The notes beneath the pieces were generated by a model that saw only the letters and a list, made by a program, of their open reading frames with translations, was not told the DNA's origin and searched no databases. The translations under genes were made by a program, and so were the position numbers. Shown here piece by piece: positions 18,417 to 26,961 of a DNA stretch of 40,511 nt. Where the stretch lies: NCBI GenBank assembly GCA_001001205.1, contig LCKE01000002.1, forward strand, positions 1 through 40,511. Direction: 5' to 3'. The stretch's first letter is position 1. Each line of letters starts with the position of its first letter. The stretch comes from Parcubacteria group bacterium GW2011_GWF2_45_11 (GTDB taxonomy: Bacteria; Patescibacteriota; Patescibacteriia; UBA1558; UBA10009).

Positions 18417-18587
18417 TTAAGGAAAAGATTTTTTAGATTTTGGCTCAGGCTTGGCCAAAGCTTGCTGCTTTAATTTCAATGCCAAAGCCAATTTAAAATC
18501 ATCATTCCCGCGGTTAAGCGCCCGGCCGAGTTTGCGGAGGTCATTAATCAAAAGCTGGTTTTTATTTTTTTCGTTGAGCAAATCCAT
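18417..18587 (-). CDS. Putative anti-sigma cytoplasmic segment (upstream half of the split gene), 56 aa
   Basis: MDLLNEKNKNQLLINDLRKLGRALNRGNDDFKLALALKLKQQALAKPEPKSKKSFP-stop; lies between the ECF sigma gene and the TM-encoding frame. Not in the ORF track. Confidence 0.55.
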   Translation of the reverse strand: MDLLNEKNKNQLLINDLRKLGRALNRGNDDFKLALALKLKQQALAKPEPKSKKSFP

Positions 18588-18590
18588 ATT

Positions 18591-19142
18591 TTATAGATTG
18601 ATGATTTTTCTGACCTTTTTTAAGGCGCGGTGCAGTTTAACGCCCACGGCATTAACTGACAGGTTGAGAATTTCCGCAATTTCTTCGTAACTTTTTTCCT
18701 GAAAATATCTTAGGGCCACCAGGTTTTTTTCAAAATCCGGCAGTTGGTCTACCGCTTTTTTTAGTTCCGTGATCCTGATTTGTTCGTCAAAGTCGGCGTA
18801 AGGCTCCAGAGGCGGCAGTTGCTGATCAGCCAGGCTGATCAAGGTTTCCTCTTCGGTTACCACCAGCCTGTTATGTTTGCGGTAATAAGAATTAAGGTTA
18901 TTGATGGCGATGCGGTAAAGCCAGGCGCCAAAGGAAACATTACGCCACCTGAATTTAGCCATGTTTTCCAGGGCGTTTACAAAGGTTTGCGAGGTAATGT
19001 CTTCTGCCAGTTCCACTTGGCCGGCACGGGCTAAAATAAAATGGTATATTTTATCAAAATAGAGCTGATAGAGTTTATTAAAAGCCGCGGGGTTTTTTTG
19101 GGCATTTATGACCAGCTCGCGTTCCTGCGACAAATCCGTCAT
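18591..19142 (-). CDS. RNA polymerase sigma factor, sigma-70/ECF family
   Basis: 183 aa; FNKLYQLYFDKIYHFILARAG, AEDITSQTFVNALENMAKF, FGAWLYRIAINNLNSYYRK, FEKNLVALRYFQEKSYEEIAEILNLSVNAVGVKLHRALKKVRK. Confidence 0.95.
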   Translation of the reverse strand: MTDLSQERELVINAQKNPAAFNKLYQLYFDKIYHFILARAGQVELAEDITSQTFVNALENMAKFRWRNVSFGAWLYRIAINNLNSYYRKHNRLVVTEEETLISLADQQLPPLEPYADFDEQIRITELKKAVDQLPDFEKNLVALRYFQEKSYEEIAEILNLSVNAVGVKLHRALKKVRKIINL

Positions 19143-19276
19143 CTGCGTAAGTACTCCTTTATCATAAGTTATAACGCTTAAGTGTTAAAAATATTTCAAA
19201 ACCCTAAAAGGTTATTTATATGCACCGTGCTACTTTTATTATGATATTAAACATAAAAGTGGCGCTTATGAATACC

Positions 19277-20359
19277 CTATGAAACGGCGCTGGATTTATT
19301 GAACAAAAAGCAGGCCACGTCGCCATCCTGGATTTCGTAGTTTCGGCCTTCGGTTTTAATCAGGCCGACTTCTTTGGCCTTAGTTTCGCCGCCGGCTTCG
19401 AGCAGTTTGGCCCAGTTGACGATTTCCGCCCTAATAAAGCCTTTTTCGAAATCGGTATGAATCCGTCCGGCGGCCTGGGGGGCTTTGGTACCTTTAACAA
19501 TGGTCCAAGCGTGGGCTTCCTTGGGCCCGGCGGTAAAGAAAGTCAGGAGATTTAAAAGGTTATAAGATTGTAAGATCAATTTATCCAAACCGGTTTGGGC
19601 AATGCCGGCGGCTTGAAGATATTCCTTGACTTCATTTTCCGGCAATCCGGCCAGATCGGCTTCCAGTTTGGCACAGACAGTCAAATAAGGCGTTTGGGCT
19701 CCGGCTATGGGTGTGGTTAAATTTTCTTCCGCTACGTTATAAACGTAAAGCAAAGGCTTGTAAGTCAGAAGGTTCAATTCTTTGACGAATTTTTTGTCTT
19801 CTTCGGCCAGGGTTAAATTTATGGCAAATTTTTCGGCCGCCAGAGTATTTTTAAGCTCTTGAATGATTTCAATATTTTTCAGCAAGTTTTTATCGGCTGA
19901 GCCCTTGACCTGTTTTTCCAGATTATTCAGCCTTTTATTGACGGTGTCCAAATCGGCCAAAATCAATTCCCAATTGATGGTTTTGATATCGTCTTCAGGA
20001 TCAATTTTGCCGTGGACATGGATAATATCGTCATTTTTAAAATCTCTGACGACCTCAACAATGGCGTCAACTTCCCGGATGTGGGATAAAAATTTGTTGC
20101 CCAGGCCTTCGCCCTCGGAAGCGCCTTTGACCAGGCCGGCGATGTCCACGAATTCAATGGTGGTGGGCACGGTTTTAGGCGCCTGATAGAGTTGAGTCAG
20201 CCGGTCCAAGCGTTCATCCGGCACGGCCACCACGCCGATATTTGGTTCAATGGTGCAAAAAGGATAATTAGAAGCATCCACCTGTTTTTTGGTTAGGGCG
20301 GTGAAAAGGGTTGATTTGCCGACGTTGGGCAGACCGACAATGCCGATGGAAAAACTCAT
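19277..20359 (-). CDS. ychF: YchF family GTP/ATP-binding protein
   Basis: 360 aa; [74 protein letters not shown]-terminal TGS-like domain. Confidence 0.97.
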   Translation of the reverse strand: MSFSIGIVGLPNVGKSTLFTALTKKQVDASNYPFCTIEPNIGVVAVPDERLDRLTQLYQAPKTVPTTIEFVDIAGLVKGASEGEGLGNKFLSHIREVDAIVEVVRDFKNDDIIHVHGKIDPEDDIKTINWELILADLDTVNKRLNNLEKQVKGSADKNLLKNIEIIQELKNTLAAEKFAINLTLAEEDKKFVKELNLLTYKPLLYVYNVAEENLTTPIAGAQTPYLTVCAKLEADLAGLPENEVKEYLQAAGIAQTGLDKLILQSYNLLNLLTFFTAGPKEAHAWTIVKGTKAPQAAGRIHTDFEKGFIRAEIVNWAKLLEAGGETKAKEVGLIKTEGRNYEIQDGDVACFLFNKSSAVS

Positions 20360-20505
20360 TTAGGCTGACGTTAATTGATTACTAGTGTAATAGAATAACG
20401 GCGTTTTGGCAATGTCAACCAGCCATTTGTCAATCATGATAAAGGCGGATATAATGAATAAAATATGATTGACGATCTGAGACTGTTGGCTGGCAGATTA
20501 CTTTT

Positions 20506-20616
20506 ATCCAGCACCTTTTCTAATACCCTGCGGTCTTAGCCAACCCTACCCTGAAGTATAGTTAAATATACTTCAGGGGGGTGTTTAGGAATATCCTTAC
20601 CGCAAAGGTGCTGGAT
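20506..20616. repeat. Nested inverted-repeat (cruciform-like) element
   Basis: Outer arms ATCCAGCACCTTT (20506-20518) / AAAGGTGCTGGAT (20604-20616), middle GCGGT/ACCGC, inner CCCTGAAGTATA-gttaaa-TATACTTCAGGG (20549-20578). Confidence 0.85.
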
Positions 20617-20833
20617 TTATTGACGCTGGGAGTTATTACCGACGCTTCCGGCCCGACTCTTATTTTGCCTTTTGCTCCGGTTTTGGCACCGGCGCTGGCT
20701 TAAAAGCAAGTTTAAGGGTAAGATAAAGTCAATTAATTATTATGCTCCCAAAAAATTAATAGCCATCAACCGAATTTATTCCATCATCCTGTAACTGATA
20801 ATTAAAGATTGAGCTAACATTAATCATCCAATT

Positions 20834-21406
20834 ATGATCAAGAAAACATTTTTAGCCAACATCAAAAAAAATCTGGACACCTATCAAAAAGAAAGAAACG
20901 TGATTATCAATCAGTCGCGGCAGATTTTGCAGGCCGCTAAAAAAAGCATTTTCGCCTGGCACCGGCTGGATCAAAAACAGGCCAAAAACGCGCTGGCCGA
21001 AGCTGAAAAGGTTTTAAGCAGTTTGGGTAAAACCTATAATAAAGCCAGCCGTTTGAAATTTGAAGGCAGTTTTAAGGCGGCGGTGGAGGAATACGTGGAA
21101 GCCAAATTGTTCAGTTTGGTGATGAACAAAAAAAATATTGAGGCCATCAAGCTGGATAACATCGGGCCGGAAGAATACATCGGCGGCTTGTGCGATTTAA
21201 CCGGCGAACTGGTGCGGCAGGCGGTTTTGCAGGCAACTAAAGGCAATTTTAAGGAATTGGAAAGGTATCGTTCAATTGCCGAAGAAGTGGTGGGATTTTT
21301 GTTAACTTTATATTTAACCGGCTACCAAAGGCAGAAGTTTGACGACGCCAAGCGTAATCTTAAACGTTTAGAGCAAATTATATACGAAGTGAGATTGCGC
21401 GGTTAA
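20834..21406 (+). CDS. Translin-family protein
   Basis: 190 aa, helical; GGLCDLTGELVRQAVLQATKGNF and C-terminal YQRQKFDDAKRNLKRLEQIIYEVRLRG match translin/TRAX motifs. Confidence 0.8.
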   Translation: MIKKTFLANIKKNLDTYQKERNVIINQSRQILQAAKKSIFAWHRLDQKQAKNALAEAEKVLSSLGKTYNKASRLKFEGSFKAAVEEYVEAKLFSLVMNKKNIEAIKLDNIGPEEYIGGLCDLTGELVRQAVLQATKGNFKELERYRSIAEEVVGFLLTLYLTGYQRQKFDDAKRNLKRLEQIIYEVRLRG

Positions 21407-21461
21407 AAAATCTGACGCGGTTGGCATCTTACTTACGCCAGAGCGCTTTAATATTTAAATT

Positions 21462-21605
21462 ATGAGGAAGCACGTATTATCCAGATCCATCAGAAAATAC
21501 ATCCGCCGGCAGAAAGCCCAAATCCGCCGGAAGTTTTCTGGTAATCAAGAAGCCGAAATGAAGATTAAGGAATTAATGGGTAAGTTTTTTAGTCAGCAAA
21601 CTTAA
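21462..21605 (+). CDS. Putative small basic protein (47 aa)
   Basis: MRKHVLSRSIRKYIRRQKAQIRRKFSGNQEAEMKIKELMGKFFSQQT; its stop overlaps the next ATG at 21605. Not in the ORF track. Confidence 0.45.
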   Translation: MRKHVLSRSIRKYIRRQKAQIRRKFSGNQEAEMKIKELMGKFFSQQT

Positions 21606-22547
21606 TGAGTAAATTTGAACAACCTCAAGCGCCTTTTATTATTGAGCAAGGTCAGCTTGAACATCCAGGCAGAGTTTATATTTGATGAAGGTGAAATGAT
21701 GCGTGAAATCGGTCCGGATATTATGGAAGATTTGGAAACCATTTAAAATCAGGATCTTAAAAAAACAGCTGAAAGGTATGGCGTAGTTTTTGTGCATGCT
21801 ACTCATCCCACATATATTCCGGAAGAAAACTCCCCATTACGCGGACAAAAAAACGTTACCTGGGACCAAAAAGTCAGAATCGTGATGAATACAAAACCGG
21901 AAATTTCATGTTCAGCTATTAAGCCCGGGGATGGAAGATATATGTTTTGGTCGCATGCTGGCGTGGTGCTGTCCGGGGGAACTATTAAATATGCCAGCGT
22001 AAGTGATGGCGGCACCCAAGTAAACAAAGAAGGCAAAAGAACCTTTAATAATAATGGAGACAGTCTTGGACAACAGGTTTCCCAGACTTTTAATTCAGAG
22101 TACGGACATTATAATGAATTTGTGGTGGCGGATCCACATGTAGCAGGTCTGTTTATAGTTTCTTCGGATCCGGAAGATAAAACTTTGCATTATGACGATA
22201 TTGTCAGCTATGATGAACTCATAAAAATGGCGGAAGAATTTAACTTACCGGCTTATGTTTTTTATAAAGGCGAATTATATGAGCTAAAACAAGAAGAAAT
22301 TGAAGTCGAAGTAAGGAGAAGTTATTATTATCAGGATAAGGAGCCCGAGGAGGGAAAATATGAAACTTATCATAAAATTACCAGCCAGCAGCGAAAAGAA
22401 TTATATGATCAGGGATATATACTTAATGACAAAGTGGTTATCTCTGACAATGCTTCATCCGGCTTTGAAAATAAAAAAGTCAGGTTAAAAGTTTTTAAAA
22501 TGGATAAAAAAGCTGATATTTATAAGGAAGAAGACAAGGATGACTAA
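21605..22547 (+). pseudogene. Interrupted hypothetical gene; the 3' open part (21792..22547) is intact
   Basis: The frame of 21792..22547 continues upstream as FDEGEMMREIGPDIMEDLETI-*-NQDLKKTAERYGVVFVHATHP, with a TAA at 21744-21746 and an apparent frameshift near 21680. Confidence 0.55.
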
Positions 22548-24579
22548 AACCTTTGTTTTACAAAATCAGAAAAAATCTGCTGATTTTAAAATTGATTATC
22601 AAAAGGAGCTGAATCAGGAACAATACCGAGCTGTGAGTGAGGGCAATGGCCCTTGTTTAGTCTTAGCCGGAGCAGGTTCGGGCAAAACCAGAACTATTGT
22701 CTACCGGGTGGCTTACTTAATTGAACACGGGATTAAATCGGAAAATATTTTATTAGTCACCTTTACCAATAAGGCGGCCAGGGAAATGCTGGAGCGCGTT
22801 GAAGCCTTATTGGGCCGGTATCCGGATAAGCTGTGGGGTGGCACTTTTCATCATATCGGCAATCGTTTGCTCCGGCAATATGCCGTGAAAGTCGGCTATG
22901 AGCCAAATTTTACTATTTTAGACGAGGAAGACAGCCAGGCCTTAATCAAAGTTTGTCTTAAAGAAGCTGGCATTGATCTCAAGGCGCGCCGTTTTCCTTC
23001 AGCGGCGGTGATTAAAGATCTGATCAGTTTTGCCAAGAATTCCCAGATTCCCCTGATTGAGGTCATAACAACCAAGCATCCCAAGTGGCTGGAGATTGAA
23101 AACCAGATACAAAATATCAGCCGGCAGTACGAAGTCAAAAAACAGAAAAATAATTCCATGGATTTTGACGATTTACTGGTTAACTGGCTTAGGCTGTTAA
23201 AACAGGAGCCGGCCATCAAGGATCGTTTAGGCACCCAGTTCCATTACATTTTGGTTGACGAATATCAGGACACCAATTACATTCAGGCGGAAATTATCAA
23301 AGAACTGTCCTGCGTCCATCATAATGTTTTGGTGGTGGGCGACGACGCCCAGAGCATTTATTCTTTTAGGGCGGCGGACATCGGCAACATCCTGAATTTT
23401 CCCGCAAATTTTCCGCAAACCAAAATTTTTAAACTGGAAACCAATTACCGTTCCACGCCGGAGATTTTAAGCGTGGCCAACAAGGTTATCAGCCAGAACG
23501 TCAATCAATACCCAAAATTGCTGCGACCGATGCTCAAGAGTTTCGTCAAGCCGAATCTGGTGCCGGCAACCTCGGCCGCCGAAGAAGCCCAGTTTATCAG
23601 CCAGATGATTTTGCAGCTTCGGGACGAAGGTCTGGCTTTGAATAAAATGGCGGTTTTGTTTCGGGCGGCTTACCACAGCCAGGAACTGGAATTTGAGCTG
23701 ACCAAGCGCGACATTCCTTATGATTACCGCGGCGGCGTGCGGTTTTTTGAGCGGTCTCATATTAAGGATGCCTGCGCTTTTTTAAAAGTCATAAATAACC
23801 TTAAAGATGAAGTCGCCTGGCTGAGAGTGTTAAATTTACAGACGGGTATAGGCGAGGTCACGGCCGGCAAAATATATCAGAGGCTCAAGGATTTAAAGAC
23901 AATGGCGCAGGTCAGCCGGCTGGATATTTCCGATATTTTAACGCCTAAGTCCGCCATCGGCTGGCGAGGGCTGGCGGGAATTTTTGACGATCTAAAATCC
24001 GTTATTGACGATCAGTCGGTCTCAGAGCTGATCAGAGCCGTGGCTAAGTCCGACTATCAGAATTATTTGGAATCGCAGTTTCCCAACTGGCAGGAGCGTC
24101 TTGAAGACCTGGAGCAATTGGCCAAGTTCGCCGAAAATTACATGTCGCTCAACGCTTTTTTGTCAGAAATCAGCCTGCAGGAAGGCTTTGGCGCCGACCG
24201 CGGCCAGGCCGGCCGGGCCGATGAAGCAAAGTTAGTCTTAACCACCATCCATCAGGCCAAGGGTTTGGAGTGGGAAGTGGTTTTTGTCATTAATTTGATT
24301 GATGCGGCTTTTCCCAACCAGCGCGCATTAAGCGAAGACGGAGGGCTGGAAGAGGAACGGCGGTTGTTTTATGTGGCCATCACCCGGGCAAAACAGCAGC
24401 TGTTTTTTAGCTACCCCGTAACCGGCAGCCACGCTTCTATGTATTTAAATACGCCTTCGCAGTTTTTAGGCGAGATTCCGGCAGAGTTAATGGAGAAAGT
24501 TAAGTTGATTGACGATAGCCGCTGGATTAAAAATGAAGACTTAGACGATGGCGAGGTTCAATATTTGCCCGAAGTTTAG
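22540..24579 (+). CDS. UvrD/Rep/PcrA-family ATP-dependent DNA helicase
   Basis: 679 aa; LNQEQYRAVSEGNGPCLVLAGAGSGKTRTIVYRVAYLI, VDEYQDTNYIQAEI, VVGDDAQSIYSFRAA, LTTIHQAKGLEWEVVFVINL, EERRLFYVAITRAK. Confidence 0.95.
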   Translation: MTKTFVLQNQKKSADFKIDYQKELNQEQYRAVSEGNGPCLVLAGAGSGKTRTIVYRVAYLIEHGIKSENILLVTFTNKAAREMLERVEALLGRYPDKLWGGTFHHIGNRLLRQYAVKVGYEPNFTILDEEDSQALIKVCLKEAGIDLKARRFPSAAVIKDLISFAKNSQIPLIEVITTKHPKWLEIENQIQNISRQYEVKKQKNNSMDFDDLLVNWLRLLKQEPAIKDRLGTQFHYILVDEYQDTNYIQAEIIKELSCVHHNVLVVGDDAQSIYSFRAADIGNILNFPANFPQTKIFKLETNYRSTPEILSVANKVISQNVNQYPKLLRPMLKSFVKPNLVPATSAAEEAQFISQMILQLRDEGLALNKMAVLFRAAYHSQELEFELTKRDIPYDYRGGVRFFERSHIKDACAFLKVINNLKDEVAWLRVLNLQTGIGEVTAGKIYQRLKDLKTMAQVSRLDISDILTPKSAIGWRGLAGIFDDLKSVIDDQSVSELIRAVAKSDYQNYLESQFPNWQERLEDLEQLAKFAENYMSLNAFLSEISLQEGFGADRGQAGRADEAKLVLTTIHQAKGLEWEVVFVINLIDAAFPNQRALSEDGGLEEERRLFYVAITRAKQQLFFSYPVTGSHASMYLNTPSQFLGEIPAELMEKVKLIDDSRWIKNEDLDDGEVQYLPEV

Positions 24580-24628
24580 CGTAGCCATCAAAGAATCAAG
24601 AAAACAAGAAATCAAGAAATCCTTTAGA

Positions 24629-24644
24629 CTTCGCTCAGGGCAGG
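24629..24644. repeat. Dispersed short repeat CTTCGCTCAGGGCAGG
   Basis: 14/16 match to 10394-10409 (CTTCTCTCAGGGCCGG), which lies inside ruvB. Confidence 0.5.
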
Positions 24645-24777
24645 CAAGAAAACAAGAAATTAATAAAACAAGAAAATAAAAGGACAGACTTGATTTTTGA
24701 AGAGTGGTAACGGCAATCAGTGCGTTTCTTTTTTTTGTTTAAATATGTTAAAATATTAAAACTTATGAAAGTTATTT

Positions 24778-25125
24778 ATGAAAATCAGCGGCTTAGTTAT
24801 TAAAGGCAAAGGCGAAGGCGTGACCTTGGGTTTTCCTACGGCTAATCTTAAAATTACCAGCCCTTTAGCTTTAGAAAACGGCGTTTATGCGGCCGTGACT
24901 ACATTGCAGGGTAAAAGTTATCAATCTCTAGCCGTCAGAGGCATGGCCGGCGATTTAGAGGTTTATCTCCTGGGTTTTGTCGGTGATTTATATGATCAAA
25001 AATTAGAGGTGGAGCTGGGAGTTAAAATCAGCGATTTAATTGAAGCCACCGGCCGAGACGAGTTGGTAGCTAAAATTGAAACGGATATTGAGCGGGCAAA
25101 GGCATATTTTAGCCGGCGCGGATAG
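24778..25125 (+). CDS. Stand-alone riboflavin-kinase-like domain protein (RibF C-terminal type)
   Basis: 115 aa; MKISGLVIKGKGEGVTLGFPTANLKI...GVYAAV...LEVYLLGFVGDLYDQKLEVELGVKI...LVAKIETDIERAKAYF. Confidence 0.75.
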   Translation: MKISGLVIKGKGEGVTLGFPTANLKITSPLALENGVYAAVTTLQGKSYQSLAVRGMAGDLEVYLLGFVGDLYDQKLEVELGVKISDLIEATGRDELVAKIETDIERAKAYFSRRG

Positions 25126-25137
25126 TTCACTCGCCTG

Positions 25138-25173
25138 CGCTACCTCCCACGCTACCTCCTACGCTACCTCCTA
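25138..25173. repeat. Tandem repeat CGCTACCTCC(C/T)A, 12 bp x3
   Basis: Direct reading. Confidence 0.9.
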
Positions 25174-25177
25174 CGCT

Positions 25178-25249
25178 AAAGCTTCGGCGGTCAAGAAAGC
25201 TTCGGCGGTCAAGAAAGCTTCGGCGGTCAAGAAAGCTTCGGCGGTCAAG
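25178..25249. repeat. Tandem repeat AAAGCTTCGGCGGTCAAG, 18 bp x4, perfect
   Basis: Four identical consecutive copies, then a decayed fifth (AACGCTTAGG). Confidence 0.97.
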
Positions 25250-25338
25250 AACGCTTAGGCGAAGCCGGCCGATCATCACTGATTAAGCCGTGATGACCGA
25301 TGGGGAAGATTATTTAACCTTATTAACTATTGATCCGG

Positions 25339-26115
25339 ATGAGTGATAAATTAGTTTTGGACCTGGAAACCAAGCAAAGCTTTGATGAAGTCGGTGGCTT
25401 TCATAATACCGCCAAACTGGATGTTTCCTTATGCGGCGTTTATTCTTACGAACATGATCAGTATCGTGCTTTTAAAGAACCTGAATTTGCGGAATTGGGG
25501 GACTGGCTTAAAAGCGCTTCGTTGATTATCGGTTTTAACAGCAAGAGTTTTGATTTTACCGTCTTACAGAAATATTATAAATTTAAACTGTCCAAACTGC
25601 CGCACTTGGATATTTTAGAAGAGATCAGCAGAACTTTAGGCCATCGCTTGAAGCTGGAATCATTGGCTCAGTCAACTTTGGGCGAGGGCAAGTCGGGCAC
25701 GGGCTTAGACGCCATTTGGTATTATAAAAACAACCAGTGGGACAAGCTGGAAAAATATTGTCTGGATGACGTCAGGGTCACCAAGGAGGTTTATGAGTAT
25801 GGCAAGCGCCATGGCCATTTGTGGTACGACAAAATGGGCCACAAAGAGCCGATTCCGGTTCGTTGGGGCAACGGGGAAAACATCAGGGAGCTGCTGGTGA
25901 AATCATTCAAAAACGGCGAGCAGGTAGAGATTGATTATTTAAAAACCGAAACGGAAGAGCGGCAGAAAGTCACCATTGATATCAAGCATATCAGCCAGAA
26001 TCAGGTGCAGGCTTTTTGTCAGCGGCGGCAGGCGATTAAGGTGTTTAACATAGATAAGATAATTAACGTCCAGACGGTGGGGCGGCAGGAGCATTTTCAG
26101 AGCAAATTATTTTAA
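25339..26115 (+). CDS. DEDD 3'-5' exonuclease (RNase H-like) fused to a C-terminal WYL-like domain
   Basis: MSDKLVLDLETK, LIIGFNSKSFDF, KYCLDDVRVTKEVYEYG; C-term LLVKSFKNGEQVEIDYLKTETEERQKVTIDIKHISQNQVQAFCQRRQAIKVFNIDKIINVQTV. Confidence 0.75.
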   Translation: MSDKLVLDLETKQSFDEVGGFHNTAKLDVSLCGVYSYEHDQYRAFKEPEFAELGDWLKSASLIIGFNSKSFDFTVLQKYYKFKLSKLPHLDILEEISRTLGHRLKLESLAQSTLGEGKSGTGLDAIWYYKNNQWDKLEKYCLDDVRVTKEVYEYGKRHGHLWYDKMGHKEPIPVRWGNGENIRELLVKSFKNGEQVEIDYLKTETEERQKVTIDIKHISQNQVQAFCQRRQAIKVFNIDKIINVQTVGRQEHFQSKLF

Positions 26116-26140
26116 GTCGCGAATGACGCGCGAATAACTC

Positions 26141-26542
26141 ATGCATATGTCACGTTTAATTTTTTCATTATTGCTGGCGTTGGTCTTAATCACGGCTTGC
26201 GGCGTGGCACGGCCCAAACCGGAGTTTGACCTTGCCAAGGTGAACATGGGCTTGGAGTCTGGTCTGGCTTTAAATAAGGCCTATGATTTGTATCACCAGG
26301 CAATAGAAAACGGCCAGGATTTGTCCGATGGCCCCTGTTTGTCTAACAGCTTGCATGGCAATCCAGATCATCCTCAAACCATGTGGGTGCTGGATATCGC
26401 ACATAATCCACGAGAGCCGGCCGATAATCAGCCGGTCAATCAATGCCAGGCTTACCGTGAAGGCTTGGCGGAAAATTTTATTGAACTGGATCCCGCCGGC
26501 CAGCTGATTCGTTTATACTCCCCGTCCTTATCAAATAATTAA
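26141..26542 (+). CDS. Putative lipoprotein
   Basis: Signal peptide with lipobox LITAC (LIFSLLLALVLITACG). Confidence 0.7.
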   Translation: MHMSRLIFSLLLALVLITACGVARPKPEFDLAKVNMGLESGLALNKAYDLYHQAIENGQDLSDGPCLSNSLHGNPDHPQTMWVLDIAHNPREPADNQPVNQCQAYREGLAENFIELDPAGQLIRLYSPSLSNN

Positions 26543-26609
26543 TGTTCAATCATTGATTAAATATCGATGAACAATGAGCAATGGTGTTTAATAGTAGGTT
26601 TGATATGAT

Positions 26610-26912
26610 ATTTATACAGTTTGTAAGAATAAAACCGAAGCAAAAAAGATAGCCACAATGTTGCTTAAATTAAAGTTGATTGCTTGCGCTAATTATTGGC
26701 CGGCAGAGTCAGTTTACCGTTGGCAGAATAAAATCGTTAACGGCCGGGAGGTTGTTCTTATTTTAAAAACCAGGAAAAATTATTACAAAAAAATCGAGGG
26801 TTTAATTAAAAAAATGCATAGCGATGAAACGCCGTGCCTCTTAAAAATAATGCCGGCGCAGGTTGAGCCGGACTATTTAGCCTGGCTGAAGCGCGAGACC
26901 CGGATTATTTGA
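26610..26912 (+). CDS. cutA: CutA1-family (divalent cation tolerance) protein; start uncertain
   Basis: IYTVCKNKTEAKKIATMLLKLKLIACANYWPAESVYRWQNKIVNGREVVLILKTRKN...YLAWLKRET. Track ORF starts at 26658, but the CutA match continues upstream to an ATT at 26610. Confidence 0.75.
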   Translation: MYTVCKNKTEAKKIATMLLKLKLIACANYWPAESVYRWQNKIVNGREVVLILKTRKNYYKKIEGLIKKMHSDETPCLLKIMPAQVEPDYLAWLKRETRII

Positions 26913-26930
26913 GCCAGCCAATCATAAATA

Positions 26931-26961
26931 AAAAAAGCCCGCAACTATTTCGCGAGCTTTT
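26931..26961. terminator. Terminator between convergent genes
   Basis: AAAAGCCCGC-aactatttc-GCGAGCTTTT hairpin. Confidence 0.65.

Noticed and set aside
25178-25249. Possible CRISPR array
   Set aside because: Copies are directly abutting with no spacers and no cas genes; it is a simple tandem repeat.
25076-25258. ORF MKRILSGQRHILAG...KASAVKNA as a gene
   Set aside because: Overlaps the riboflavin-kinase-like CDS out of frame and then runs through tandem repeats; no SD. Listed only as a repeat.
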